A stretch of 64,000 nt of DNA from Planctomicrobium sp051466335 (GCF_051466335.1 NZ_CP195793.1:1860001-1924000); one strand, 5' to 3'. Counted from the stretch's first letter, positions 44,839 through 54,549 are shown. Made by a program: numbers and translations. Notes: generated by a model from the sequence alone, not told the origin.

Positions 44839-45846
44839 ATGAAAAATCTTTCTCTAAAACGTCGCGGTTTTACTCTCATTGAATTGCTAGTGGTCATCGC
44901 AATTATTGCCGTGCTCATTGCCCTGTTGCTTCCTGCTGTTCAGCAGGCCAGAGAGGCCGCCAGAAGAACGCAGTGTCGAAATAACTTGAAGCAACTTGGA
45001 CTCGCCTGCCACAACTATCACGACAATTTCAATCAGTTTCCGATTAACTGGTTTGATGCTGGGGCAGGGGGGAACAACCTGTCAGTCTTTACTGGGTTGT
45101 TGCCATATTTTGATCAACAGACTCTCTATAACGGAATTGATTTCAATTCGAAAAACATCGTTCTGTATGTGGTGCAAGGGAAGCGTGTTGGTGACTACAT
45201 GTTGCCAGGCCTGCAATGTCCATCTGAGCCATTTGCGAATATGCCGATGCCAGGAACGAACGCGGCTCCTTCAAGCTACGCTCCCAGCATGGGAGCGCAG
45301 GATATGGAGTCGAATGGAAACGTTTGTGATCTCGGTGTTCATGCCGGGATGTATCCCGCAGGACTCGGGCTGGATACAAACAATGATGGGGAAGATCCGT
45401 TTAACCGTGGAAACGTTCGTGCAGACTATGGCCGCGCATCACAGATTTCGGGTGTGTTCGGGCGTGGATACTTCTCGGGATGGTCTGCTGGGATGAAGCA
45501 TGTCACCGACGGAACTTCAAACACCATTATGATGGGAGAAGTCCGAATGGCGTGTAACACTTATGGTTCGTGGGGATGGTCCTGGCCTGAGTCGCTTTGG
45601 TATGCGACGACTGCACCGATCAATTATCCAACTTGTCCGGATACGCCGGCAACAGGTTCAAACCCATGTGCGAATCATGGGAATACCACCTGGAATACGA
45701 TCTTCGGATTCAAGTCGAAGCATGTCGGGGGGTGCAATTTTGTATTCACTGATGGATCTGTGCATTTCCTGTCAGAGAATATCGATAAGCTGACTTACGC
45801 CCGTTTAGGGGATCGTTGGGATGGCGGAGTGATTGGGAGTTTTTAG
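44839..45846 (+). CDS. DUF1559 pseudopilin-like protein
   Basis: The 335-residue DUF1559 protein has the canonical N-terminus RRGFTLIELLVVIAIIAV, then AVQQAREAARRTQCRNNLKQLGL, and H-X9-DG as HVGGCNFVFTDG. A ribosome site GAGGAGG precedes ATG 44839; an earlier in-frame start at 44803 adds twelve residues without support. The gene is followed, past a strong hairpin-T element at 45972-46015, by a lipoprotein gene in the same direction. Confidence 0.93.
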   Translation: MKNLSLKRRGFTLIELLVVIAIIAVLIALLLPAVQQAREAARRTQCRNNLKQLGLACHNYHDNFNQFPINWFDAGAGGNNLSVFTGLLPYFDQQTLYNGIDFNSKNIVLYVVQGKRVGDYMLPGLQCPSEPFANMPMPGTNAAPSSYAPSMGAQDMESNGNVCDLGVHAGMYPAGLGLDTNNDGEDPFNRGNVRADYGRASQISGVFGRGYFSGWSAGMKHVTDGTSNTIMMGEVRMACNTYGSWGWSWPESLWYATTAPINYPTCPDTPATGSNPCANHGNTTWNTIFGFKSKHVGGCNFVFTDGSVHFLSENIDKLTYARLGDRWDGGVIGSF

Positions 45847-45971
45847 TATGCGACCTCGGAGGGCATGGCGATTCTGCGGCAAGAAATTGAACGTTCACTG
45901 TTTCTTGCCACCCGCGTCATGTCCTCGGTCAGCTATGGCGGCAAGTCTTTTTATCTAAGCGAAACCCACCG

Positions 45972-46015
45972 GATGAGTGACGCCCGATTCCGGGTGCCAC
46001 TCATCTTTTCTTTTT
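45972..46015 (+). terminator. Terminator or attenuator between DUF1559 and lipoprotein genes
   Basis: GATGAGTG pairs with CACTCATC, with a nested CCCG/CGGG, then TTTTCTTTTT. It lies 125 bp after the DUF1559 stop and only 14 bp before the lipoprotein start at 46029. Full termination here would leave the lipoprotein gene without room for its own promoter, so partial readthrough is likely. Confidence 0.8.
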
Positions 46016-46028
46016 ACAGGCCAGTTTT

Positions 46029-46517
46029 ATGAGATCATTCATTCGACTTTTTATGCTGAATTCTTTGGCGATGATCATCATCGCAGGAAGTGGATGTTGG
46101 GGGACATCGTATCCCAAAACCTATCCATTGAAGGGAACTGTGAAGCATCGCGGAAAAGCTCTCGAGGGAGCAACTGTGACTCTGATTCCGACCGATCCCC
46201 AAGGGAAATCGGCCAGTGGCATCACCGATGCTGAAGGTAATTTTCTTGTCAAATGTTACATGGGGCCAAACCATGCCCCTGAGGGAGTGATTCCCGGAGA
46301 CTACAAAGTGACTGTCAGTAAGTTTGAGGCTGTCGAAGCCCCGAAGGTCGAAGCATCAGGAGCAGACATGGGCCCTGCGATGATGGCGGCACACATGAAG
46401 ATGAAAGAGCCAAAGTCATTAATTCCGATCCGCTTTAACAGCCCTGTCAACTCCGGGTTGTCTGTGAAGATCGAGAGTGGGGAGAATCCTCCTTTCGCAA
46501 TCGAGATCACGGACTGA
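46029..46517 (+). CDS. Lipoprotein with carboxypeptidase-regulatory-like domain
   Basis: The 162-residue protein has a signal peptide MRSFIRLFMLNSLAMIIIAG and a lipobox-like GSGC. A mature beta-sandwich-like domain follows (LKGTVKHRGKALEGATVTLI, then SGITDAEGNFLVK, PGDYKVTVSK), of the type found in CarboxypepD_reg-like proteins. It resembles the partial gene at 1-314, also next to a DUF1559 gene. A segment rich in Met and Lys (MMAAHMKMKEPKSL) interrupts the domain. Function is unknown. Confidence 0.8.
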   Translation: MRSFIRLFMLNSLAMIIIAGSGCWGTSYPKTYPLKGTVKHRGKALEGATVTLIPTDPQGKSASGITDAEGNFLVKCYMGPNHAPEGVIPGDYKVTVSKFEAVEAPKVEASGADMGPAMMAAHMKMKEPKSLIPIRFNSPVNSGLSVKIESGENPPFAIEITD

Positions 46518-46555
46518 TCGGCTCCGCGATTTGCTCGCTCACAATCTTCGATCGT

Positions 46556-46591
46556 CACGCCGTGCGGATTAAATTCCAACGGCGTGTTTTC
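46556..46591 (+). terminator. Terminator after the lipoprotein gene
   Basis: CACGCCGT pairs with ACGGCGTG around a 15-nt loop, followed by TTTTCATTTT. It is 39 bp after the stop codon. The next roughly 360 bp hold no supported gene and carry the promoter of the PSCyt1 operon. Confidence 0.85.
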
Positions 46592-46954
46592 ATTTTACGG
46601 AAAACGTTCTTAACCGCATCAATCGGCGACCTTCATGGGTGACCGCAGATCAGCGCCGGATCTGGCCGCCGGTAGGTAAAGGTGAGGAGATCAGCTTCAC
46701 CGAGTTGGATGGATTGGCCTCAGCTTCGGTTCCTGTCGATCTGCTTCGTCGACACCTCGTGTGATTCTCCCTAGAATCGATTTCCTCCTGCTGATGGTTG
46801 AGAACTTGAAGTATCAAAACCCTCAGTCCTACCTGGCAAACGATGCGTATCACGTGACGGAATGTCATACGCACCCCGCGAACACAATGTCTGATACCAT
46901 TGAAGGAAACTTCGGTGGAAGTCGAAGGCATCTGGTCAACAATGGAGCAGATTG

Positions 46955-49900
46955 ATGAACCTGGGTTGGCTCTTCAGATTCGCTGTCATCTCCTTATTGT
47001 TTGCATTACCGCAGAATGTTTCGGCGGAGGTGTTTGACGCAGAAGGTTTGCGACTTTTTGAAACGAAAATTCGACCTGCGCTGATCGAGCATTGCTACGA
47101 GTGTCACTCGGCTGAAGCCAAGTCGCTCTATGCGGGATTACGTCTTGATTCGCGAACCGGGTTGCTTCAAGGAGGGGATTCCGGGCCAGCGATCGTTCCC
47201 GGGCAACCGGGGGAGAGTCTAATTCTATCGACGCTCCGTTATGATGGCAGCAGTTATGAAATGCCGCCGAAGGGAAAGCTTCCTGATGATGTGATTGAGC
47301 ACTTTGAAAAGTGGATTCAGCTCGGGGCTCCTGACCCTCGCACTGATGAGCCTCCGCAAATCCGGAAGCCAGCGACTCTCAGTGAAGCAAAAGAAGCGTT
47401 GTGGTCGTTACAGGTTCCTGTCGCAAAGCCTGCGCCCGATGTCGGTGAGACAGATTGGCCGCGAGTAAAACTCGATTGGTTTATCCTTCAGAAACTTCAA
47501 GACGCGGGGCTAGATCCTTCGGAGGTTGCAGACAAACGAACGCTCATTCGTCGAGTCTATTTTGATCTGACCGGTCTGTCACCGACATTTTCGGAGGTTG
47601 AAGAATTCGTTAATGATCAGGACGCTGATGCCTATCATCGACTGGTCGAGCGATTACTGGCATCGCCGCATTACGGTGAACGTTGGGGGCGTCATTGGCT
47701 GGACGTCGTTCGGTACGCTGAGGACAACGTTAATATGGGGCCTCACAACGGGCCTTACGCAAATGCTTATCGCTATCGCGACTGGGTGATCGCTGCTGTG
47801 AATGCCGATCTCCCTTATGACGACTTCATCCGCTTTCAGCTCGCAGCCGATTTTCAACCCGATGCAACTCCCGAAGACCTGGCTGCCTTGGGGATGCTCG
47901 GACTTTCCCCTCAATATCACAAAGAGCTTCTCCTTTCTGTTGATGCACTGGACTCGATTCATGCGGATGAATGGGAAGATCGCATCGATGTGGTGACGCG
48001 GGGGCTGATGGGGCTGACTGTTGCCTGCGCACGCTGTCATGACCATAAATATGATCCCGTTACGACAAAGGATTACTACGCGTTAGCCGGCGTCTTTGCG
48101 TCGCTTCAACAGACCACTCGCCCCATGATTTCGGCGGATCTTGTTGCCGCTTCTCAACCAGCGAGAGACGAAGTCGAACGCCTGCGCAGCGAAATTAAAA
48201 CGCTCGATGAAAAAATCGCCGGCTTGAAATCACAGGCGATCACAGCTGAATTCACTGAATCGATGCGAGATGAGCAAGTCGCTGCAAGCACGACAGCAAT
48301 CGCTGAGCATCAACGGGAGATTGAGCGGATTCAAACAACCACACCGCATTTCGATTTCCCGGTTGTCGATGCGATTAAAGAAGTGCAGGTGAGGTTCGAG
48401 CCTGAATCGGAATCACAGCAGAAGTTTGTTTTCTATGAGAAGAGTCCGAGAGATCTTCCGGTATTCATCCGGGGAAGTGTGACCGCAAAAGGAGAAATCG
48501 TTCCTCGACGGTTTCTGGAAGTGCTCACGGACGGAGAAATACGCCACTTTCAGCAAGGAAGTGGACGGTATGAACTCGCTGAAGAGATTGTCTCAGCAAA
48601 GAATCCATTAACGGCTCGCGTCTTCGTGAATCGCGTTTGGCAGCGTTATTTTGGAACAGGAATTGTCGAGACCCCCAGCAACTTTGGGGCGATGGGTGCT
48701 CTCCCCAGTCATCCGGAATTGTTAGACACACTTGCAGCCGATTTCATGGAGAATGGCTGGTCGCTGAAGTGGTTGCATCGACAGATCGTTCACTCCGCGA
48801 CGTACCGTCAGAGTTCGAAGGCTTCTTCGGAAATCGGGGAACTCAAAGATCCAGCGAATCGCCTGAAATGGCGATTTGAACGGCGACGGCATGATGCTGA
48901 GACGCTTCATGATGCCTTGTTACAGGCCAGTGAGAGTCTCAACCTCAAAGCTGGTGGACCTTCAGGAAATATCGACGACCCGACTTTTGATCGTCGATCG
49001 GTATATGCAAAGGTTTCCCGAGACCGCCCAAGTCTGTACCTGCAGATTTATGATTTTCCTGATCCGACGATCCACGCAGAACAACGGTCGCTCACCACGT
49101 CCCCGTTGCAGCAACTCTACCTTCTGAATTCACCATTCGTCTCAGGACAGGCAGAACGAATCGCGAACCAGATCACACACGATTCGGTTGAAGACCAGAT
49201 TACGGAGTTGCATCGACGGGTGTTCGGGCGAGACCCATCCGAGGCTGAGTTGAAGAGCGGCGTGCAATTTTTGAATTCAGTGAATTTGAAAACACCACTT
49301 CAGGTGGAATTTGAACTGCCGAAGTTCGCTGGGCAACGGATGTCGTCAGTCATCCCGGAAATTGGGGAAGCATATTCTGTCAGCATCTGGTTTAAGAATA
49401 CACTCCCTTTGTCTGCCCGACCGATTACGACGTATTTGTTTTCGCGTGCTGAACTGGATGATCCTGAGATCGATGGTGATCATCTGGGAATTGGAGGAAC
49501 GCACGATCCGGAAAGTACCGGACGGTTGTTTCTGTTCAATGGAAATCGAATGAAGTCCTCACTCGTCGGGAAGACAGTGCTGGTGCCGGATCAATGGAAT
49601 TACGTGACTCTGGTGCGACAGGGAAATCAGGCGACAGTATATTTGAATGGAAATCCGGAACCGGAAATTCAGGGGGAACTACTCGCTGTTTATGGCAGAG
49701 GAGCGGGCCAGTTTTTCGTTGGAGCGAGATCTGACTTCTTCGCACCATTTGAAGGATCGTTCGGAACGATTTCATTGTTCGATCGCGAGTTGAACACCCA
49801 GGAAATCAGTGTTGAAGGGATTTTGGAAGTCCATCAGCAACCAGACCATGAGGTAATACTGAAGCGTGCGTTGAGTCTCAATCCACATGCCCTTTGGCCG

Positions 49901-50065
49901 CTTTTCTCCAGACCATCGGCTAACGGGGCGGTTGAGGATGCAACCGGAAATCAGCGGCAAGGACTGATGAGCGGAACGGTGCAGGGAGGGGCACGGGGGT
50001 TGACTCCCTGGCAACTTTATTGTCACGCCATGTTGTGTAGCAATGAATTCTTGTATGTCGATTAA
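46955..50065 (+). CDS. PSCyt1-DUF1549-DUF1553 protein with inserted LamG-like domain
   Basis: The 1036-residue exported protein has a signal peptide (NLGWLFRFAVISLLFALPQ) and a cytochrome-like PSCyt1 with CYECH (about residues 47-51). DUF1549 follows with RVYFDLTGLSPTFSEVEEFV and ERWGRHWLDVVRYAE, then an ACARCHDHKYDP heme-like motif, a coiled coil near 405-460 and DUF1553 (ARVFVNRVWQRYFGTGIVETP). A jelly-roll, LamG-like segment of about 230 residues (EAYSVSIWFKN to FVGARSDFF) is inserted before the final WQLYCHAMLCSNEFLYVD. The family is typical of planctomycetes and probably acts on polysaccharides or redox chemistry. ATG 46955 has GGAG upstream. Confidence 0.92.
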   Translation: MNLGWLFRFAVISLLFALPQNVSAEVFDAEGLRLFETKIRPALIEHCYECHSAEAKSLYAGLRLDSRTGLLQGGDSGPAIVPGQPGESLILSTLRYDGSSYEMPPKGKLPDDVIEHFEKWIQLGAPDPRTDEPPQIRKPATLSEAKEALWSLQVPVAKPAPDVGETDWPRVKLDWFILQKLQDAGLDPSEVADKRTLIRRVYFDLTGLSPTFSEVEEFVNDQDADAYHRLVERLLASPHYGERWGRHWLDVVRYAEDNVNMGPHNGPYANAYRYRDWVIAAVNADLPYDDFIRFQLAADFQPDATPEDLAALGMLGLSPQYHKELLLSVDALDSIHADEWEDRIDVVTRGLMGLTVACARCHDHKYDPVTTKDYYALAGVFASLQQTTRPMISADLVAASQPARDEVERLRSEIKTLDEKIAGLKSQAITAEFTESMRDEQVAASTTAIAEHQREIERIQTTTPHFDFPVVDAIKEVQVRFEPESESQQKFVFYEKSPRDLPVFIRGSVTAKGEIVPRRFLEVLTDGEIRHFQQGSGRYELAEEIVSAKNPLTARVFVNRVWQRYFGTGIVETPSNFGAMGALPSHPELLDTLAADFMENGWSLKWLHRQIVHSATYRQSSKASSEIGELKDPANRLKWRFERRRHDAETLHDALLQASESLNLKAGGPSGNIDDPTFDRRSVYAKVSRDRPSLYLQIYDFPDPTIHAEQRSLTTSPLQQLYLLNSPFVSGQAERIANQITHDSVEDQITELHRRVFGRDPSEAELKSGVQFLNSVNLKTPLQVEFELPKFAGQRMSSVIPEIGEAYSVSIWFKNTLPLSARPITTYLFSRAELDDPEIDGDHLGIGGTHDPESTGRLFLFNGNRMKSSLVGKTVLVPDQWNYVTLVRQGNQATVYLNGNPEPEIQGELLAVYGRGAGQFFVGARSDFFAPFEGSFGTISLFDRELNTQEISVEGILEVHQQPDHEVILKRALSLNPHALWPLFSRPSANGAVEDATGNQRQGLMSGTVQGGARGLTPWQLYCHAMLCSNEFLYVD

Positions 50066-50126
50066 AGATGTGAATACGGATGTGAATTGATTTTGCTTCC
50101 CTGTTCTCGATCAAGGCGAAACATCG

Positions 50127-51494
50127 ATGAATCACTTAGGAATGACTCGACGTGAGTTACTTCAGGCTACTGGTAGCGGGGTCGGGATGCTCGCATTCGC
50201 TGGCCTATTAGAAGCGGCGGAAGCACGGCAGGTTTCTGGAGGATTGCACTTTCCCGCGAAGGCCAAGCGGGTGATTCATCTGTTCATGGGAGGCGGCCCA
50301 TCGCAGATCGATACGTTTGATCCGAAGCCACATCTGGTGAACTACGAAGGTCAACGTCCTAACGAAGTGAATCTGCGTACGGAACGTGCGACAGGGGGAA
50401 TTCTCGCTTCACATGTGAATTTTGCTCCTGCAGGGGAATCGGGGACCCCGTTCTCTGAGCATTTCCCGGAGTTGTCGAAGCACGCTGACGAGATGGCAGT
50501 GATTCGGTCGATGCACACCGATTTCCCGAACCATGCTCCCGCATTGTGCATGATGAACCTGGGGATTCTGACCCCGACGCGACCCAGTCTGGGGGCATGG
50601 CTGACTTATGGTCTGGGCTCGGAAAATGAAGATCTCCCCGGATTTCTGGCACTCTGTCCGGGAAATCCGGTCGTGGGCCCCAAGTTGTGGGGCAATGCGT
50701 TTCTTCCCGGGAAATATCAGGGAACCTATATCAATCTGCAGCAGAAGCAAGCGTCGCAGATGATCCCTCACCTGCAGAATTCTCAGCTCGCTGCCGATGT
50801 TCAGAAGCAGCAACTCGAGTTGATTTCGTCGTTGAATCGAAATCATCTTTCGTCCCGGACGCAGTCATCCGATCTTGAGACTCGCATCTCATCGATGGAA
50901 CTGGCGTTCCGGATGCAGTTCGAGGCTCTCGATGTCTTCGATGTGACTCGGGAAACGAAAGCGACTCGGGAAGCGTATGGGGAAACCGAGTTCGGAAACT
51001 CTTGCTTGTTGGCGCGGCGGTTGAGCGAACGTGGAGTGCGGTTTGTTCAGCTATATCATGGAAACGGACAACCCTGGGATACGCATAGTAATCATGCGAA
51101 TGCCAATGCCAGTTTGTGTCGGGACGTTGACCGTCCAATCGCTCAGCTGCTGACAGATCTCAAGCAACGTGGATTGCTGGATGAAACATTGGTGATTTGG
51201 GGAGGTGAGTTTGGGCGAACGCCGACTTCGGAAGGGGGAGATGGCCGCGACCACAATCCGTTTGGATTCTCCATGTGGATGGCAGGTGGCGGGGTGAAGG
51301 GGGGAGTCGTGCATGGCGCGACGGACGACTTCGGAATGAAAGCTGTTCAGGACAAGGTGCATATTCACGATCTGCATGCGACGATCCTCCACCTGATGGG
51401 GATCGATCATGAGAGATTGACCTATCAGTACTCGGGGCGAAACTTCCGGTTAACCGATGTTCATGGCAACGTCGTTCACCCCGTTCTCGCTTGA
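50127..51494 (+). CDS. DUF1501 sulfatase-fold protein
   Basis: The 455-residue DUF1501 protein has a TAT-like signal (MTRRELLQATGSGVGMLAF), then VIHLFMGGGPSQIDTFDPKP. The C-terminal block is LVIWGGEFGRTPTSEG, GRDHNPFGFSMWMAGGG and GATDDFG. DUF1501 is related to the alkaline phosphatase/sulfatase fold and is almost always encoded next to PSCyt1/DUF1549/DUF1553 genes, here 61 bp after it, so the two form an operon. Exact substrate is unknown. Confidence 0.93.
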   Translation: MNHLGMTRRELLQATGSGVGMLAFAGLLEAAEARQVSGGLHFPAKAKRVIHLFMGGGPSQIDTFDPKPHLVNYEGQRPNEVNLRTERATGGILASHVNFAPAGESGTPFSEHFPELSKHADEMAVIRSMHTDFPNHAPALCMMNLGILTPTRPSLGAWLTYGLGSENEDLPGFLALCPGNPVVGPKLWGNAFLPGKYQGTYINLQQKQASQMIPHLQNSQLAADVQKQQLELISSLNRNHLSSRTQSSDLETRISSMELAFRMQFEALDVFDVTRETKATREAYGETEFGNSCLLARRLSERGVRFVQLYHGNGQPWDTHSNHANANASLCRDVDRPIAQLLTDLKQRGLLDETLVIWGGEFGRTPTSEGGDGRDHNPFGFSMWMAGGGVKGGVVHGATDDFGMKAVQDKVHIHDLHATILHLMGIDHERLTYQYSGRNFRLTDVHGNVVHPVLA

Positions 51495-51504
51495 GAAAAC
51501 AGGT

Positions 51505-51552
51505 ATGAAATGCGAACGGACTGACGTATTTGTCAGTCCGTTCGCATTTCAT
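51505..51552. repeat. Perfect 21-bp inverted repeat between convergent genes
   Basis: Bases 51505-51525 are the exact reverse complement of 51532-51552, with a 6-nt loop GTATTT. The hairpin begins 10 bp after the DUF1501 stop codon and ends 22 bp before the 3' end of the convergent esterase gene, so it can serve both transcripts. There is no T-run on either side. It may be a bidirectional terminator, an RNA-end stabiliser or a REP-like element. Confidence 0.75.
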
Positions 51553-51573
51553 GCATTCACAATTCCCTGTGGT

Positions 51574-52710
51574 TTACTTCAGTTGCCCGTGCAGCCAAGG
51601 GGTGATTTTTTCCTTCCAGCAGTCGGCGAGCTTCTTCAAACCCCCTGCTGAGAAGTGAACTCCGTTCCCGCCATTGTCACGGAACTCTCGTTTGAGTTGG
51701 TCGGAATCGGGGCCTTCAATCGCGATTCGATCTTTCCAGAGAGAGGCTTGAGCTTCCCGAATTGCAGGATCGGATTCATCTCCAGGAACGTGATAGCTGA
51801 CTTGAGCAACGATCCACGGTGCCTCCCAGCCGATTTCCTTTCGGGAATCGACGATGAGTTGTTCGAGGTACTTCCGATAGAGTGGGCCGGAGAGTGTGTT
51901 CAGCGGGTTACTTTGATTGGCGTCGCTTTCTCCCTGATGCCAAAGGACTGCGCGAAATCCATTTTGACCAAGTGATTTCATGCGAGCGATGAACATGTTG
52001 TAAGGGCCGCCAAGCGATTCCCATTCTTCAGTTTCGAGTCGTCGAACATTTGAAAGCAGCGTCGGCGGGTGCGGGAATGTGGTTCCGGCAGGCAGCCACT
52101 CGCGAACGCTGGTCGCTCCAATTCCACAGGCGACAAACCCGATCGGGACGTTGAATTCCTGCAGGAGTTTATCGCCGAGTGCTGGGATGAAACTTCCATC
52201 GCTTCCAGATGCGCCCGGTTGCGGGTCCGCTGCGATTTGCCATTGGTTTCCAGAGAAACTGACGACTCGATCGGAGGCTGGGGTCAATCGTTCTTCTCCA
52301 TGATTGGCGGAATTCGACTGCCCCGCCACGACGAAGATTTCCCCGACACCCACGTGGGGCACCATACATTCAGCGACAATCTGATCTTCACTTCGAACCC
52401 GAGCGTGGAGTTGATACCAACCTCCGGCCGGAGCGATGAGTTGAGCTGTGACCAGGTTTCCCTGTCGCTCGATTCTAAGAGCCTCCCAGTCTCCCTGCTT
52501 CGATGTGTCCTGCAATCGACACTCAATAGTCACGTCATGAGGGAGGTCCCGGAGTTCTCCTGTGATCTGCAAGACTTCTGTATTCGTTCGATCACGTTGC
52601 ACAACTTGATAGTCGGTCGGGGAGGTGATAACGATTTCAGCAGAGTGCAGTGCGGGTTGACACATCCCCCAGATGAACAGGGTGGAAGTGATGAGATGGA
52701 GTTTGTTCAT
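51574..52710 (-). CDS. Exported sialate O-acetylesterase-like (SASA) esterase
   Basis: The 378-residue protein has a signal peptide (MNKLHLITSTLFIWGMCQ) and an N-terminal beta domain. A SASA/DUF303 esterase domain follows, with the nucleophile block VVAGQSNSANHG, AVLWHQGESDANQ, and the C-terminal HFSAGGLKKLADCW giving a likely catalytic His. Such enzymes remove O-acetyl groups from sugars. A clear start at ATG 52710 follows the signal peptide pattern; an upstream frame to 52752 is not signal-like. It converges with the DUF1501 gene across a perfect hairpin. Confidence 0.88.
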   Translation of the reverse strand: MNKLHLITSTLFIWGMCQPALHSAEIVITSPTDYQVVQRDRTNTEVLQITGELRDLPHDVTIECRLQDTSKQGDWEALRIERQGNLVTAQLIAPAGGWYQLHARVRSEDQIVAECMVPHVGVGEIFVVAGQSNSANHGEERLTPASDRVVSFSGNQWQIAADPQPGASGSDGSFIPALGDKLLQEFNVPIGFVACGIGATSVREWLPAGTTFPHPPTLLSNVRRLETEEWESLGGPYNMFIARMKSLGQNGFRAVLWHQGESDANQSNPLNTLSGPLYRKYLEQLIVDSRKEIGWEAPWIVAQVSYHVPGDESDPAIREAQASLWKDRIAIEGPDSDQLKREFRDNGGNGVHFSAGGLKKLADCWKEKITPWLHGQLK

Positions 52711-52764
52711 TGGCCCACTTTGAGAGTTCTGTGTCCGTGCAAAGGATTTCATTCCGCAAGCATC

Positions 52765-54453
52765 TTAACTGTTGGTCCATGCTTCAAAGAAGCGGGTTTC
52801 GGCACCAGCATCGCCGATGATGATCAACTCACAGCCCTCGGGAAGAGGCTCATTCGGGTTTGGGTTTACTTGAAACTGATTGTCTTTGACAACAGCGACG
52901 ACGTTGCATCCGGTGACTCGGCGAATGTCGGTCTCGGCGAGTGAGCGGCCGACCAGTGCCGTCGGAATGGGAATCCGGATCAGATCGAGTCCTTCCGCCA
53001 GCAGGAGGATCTTTCCTCGACGGAGCAAATTGATAATCACATTTGCTCCGGTCGACGCGTACGACATCACGAAGTCGACCCCGGCACGATGAAGCGTCGA
53101 GACGTTGCGATCCTGATTCGCTCTTCCGAGAATCTGGAGATCCGGTCGTAACTTACGACAATAAATGGCCAGATAGATGTTCATGTCATCATCGTGCGTT
53201 GTAATGATCAGTGAGGGGGACTCCATGATCCCGGCACGTTGCAGGACTTCCAGTTCCGAAGCATCCCCTTCGATGTAGCGTTTCGGGTCACGAATCCGGG
53301 CGCTCAGTCGCTCCACAATACGGAAATCGACTTCCTGCTGAGCGAGCGACTTGGCTGCAGCACGTCCAACTCGACCTGCTCCGATGATGACCACCGGGAC
53401 GTCGGAACCTTGATAGATACAGAACAGACTATCGTATTCCTGAAGTTGTTCCCGCGTTCCAGCGAGAACGAGAACAGACGTTGAGCTCAACACCGTGTCT
53501 GCATAGGCATTCTGAAATTTGCCGCGATCCCAGATGCCGACAACGGTGACTCGGGCATGTTCGGTCAATCGCGTGTCGCGCAGAGTTCTTCCTACGAGTG
53601 GTGTTCCAGCAATGATCGCCTCAGCGACCAGCAATTCCCCAAAATGGCCGACCACGCGAGATTTTGCATCGCGACCCAGTGCGTGACGGGCGAGTGATTG
53701 GCCGAGCATTTCCCCGAGTTGAAGGACTTCGTTGCAGCCTGCGAGTTCAAGAACATCGACTGCCGCAGGGCTGGAGGCGGAAGCGACAATCAAGACGGTT
53801 TCGGAAATTTCGCGAACTGTAAAAACAATGTTGGTATTTGTTGTGTCTTTCTGTAAGGCAACGACCATGGCTGCCTGCTTGACCATTGCCCTGGAGTATG
53901 TATCGGGATCGTCCAGTTCACCGACCATGACGTGGTACCCTTCATCAACGAGTCGGAGTGCCTCATTCAGGTCTGGAATGATAATGACGTAGGGGATTTT
54001 CATGCGGACGAGTCCGCGTACCAGCGATTGTTCGACAGGTCCCAGACCGGTCAGGATCACGTGGTTGTTGATCGTTGAAGGGAGGTTGCGTGGGGCACGG
54101 GCGGCCGCTTGCGCCTCGATCCAGTGGACATAGAAGAACTGAATGAACATGAACGGCAGAAGGACGAGCATAAACACCGTCCCGGTGAGCAGGACGACGA
54201 TGGTGTAGAACCGTCCAAGGTCAGAATGGAACGTGATGTCCCCGAATCCGAGGGTCGACATCACCGTCAGCACCCAGTAGACGCCTGTCAGCCAGCTGAA
54301 ATTCCGCCCCTCGTAAATCATCAGGGTGTGAAACAGAACTGAAAACAGAGCGACCAGTCCAAGGAATGCCAAGGTCAGGCGAAAGAGAATGAGAATGTTT
54401 CGTCGTCGAAGCGGATGGCTGAGAAAACTCAGGACGATTCCAAGTGATTTCAT
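52765..54453 (-). CDS. Potassium channel with two RCK/TrkA-N domains
   Basis: The 562-residue protein has two membrane helices around a pore loop. The selectivity filter is STLGFGD (residues 66-72), a variant of TVGYGD. Two RCK-type nucleotide-binding domains follow (NHVILTGLGPVEQSLVRGL, then VPVVIIGAGRVGRAAAKSLA), with a TrkA-C-like end. One channel chain thus carries a full RCK tandem. The role is probably potassium flux gated by nucleotides or ligands. ATG 54453 is preferred over a GTG 54534, which adds a 27-residue N-terminus. Confidence 0.9.
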   Translation of the reverse strand: MKSLGIVLSFLSHPLRRRNILILFRLTLAFLGLVALFSVLFHTLMIYEGRNFSWLTGVYWVLTVMSTLGFGDITFHSDLGRFYTIVVLLTGTVFMLVLLPFMFIQFFYVHWIEAQAAARAPRNLPSTINNHVILTGLGPVEQSLVRGLVRMKIPYVIIIPDLNEALRLVDEGYHVMVGELDDPDTYSRAMVKQAAMVVALQKDTTNTNIVFTVREISETVLIVASASSPAAVDVLELAGCNEVLQLGEMLGQSLARHALGRDAKSRVVGHFGELLVAEAIIAGTPLVGRTLRDTRLTEHARVTVVGIWDRGKFQNAYADTVLSSTSVLVLAGTREQLQEYDSLFCIYQGSDVPVVIIGAGRVGRAAAKSLAQQEVDFRIVERLSARIRDPKRYIEGDASELEVLQRAGIMESPSLIITTHDDDMNIYLAIYCRKLRPDLQILGRANQDRNVSTLHRAGVDFVMSYASTGANVIINLLRRGKILLLAEGLDLIRIPIPTALVGRSLAETDIRRVTGCNVVAVVKDNQFQVNPNPNEPLPEGCELIIIGDAGAETRFFEAWTNS

Positions 54454-54549
54454 GGGGCGTTCGATGGGGAGATTGCTTGGTCGTACGGAAGAGGAGCCAT
54501 CCGAACTCTGTTTGGATCCGTGCAATTCTAGCACATCAATGAGTGAATC

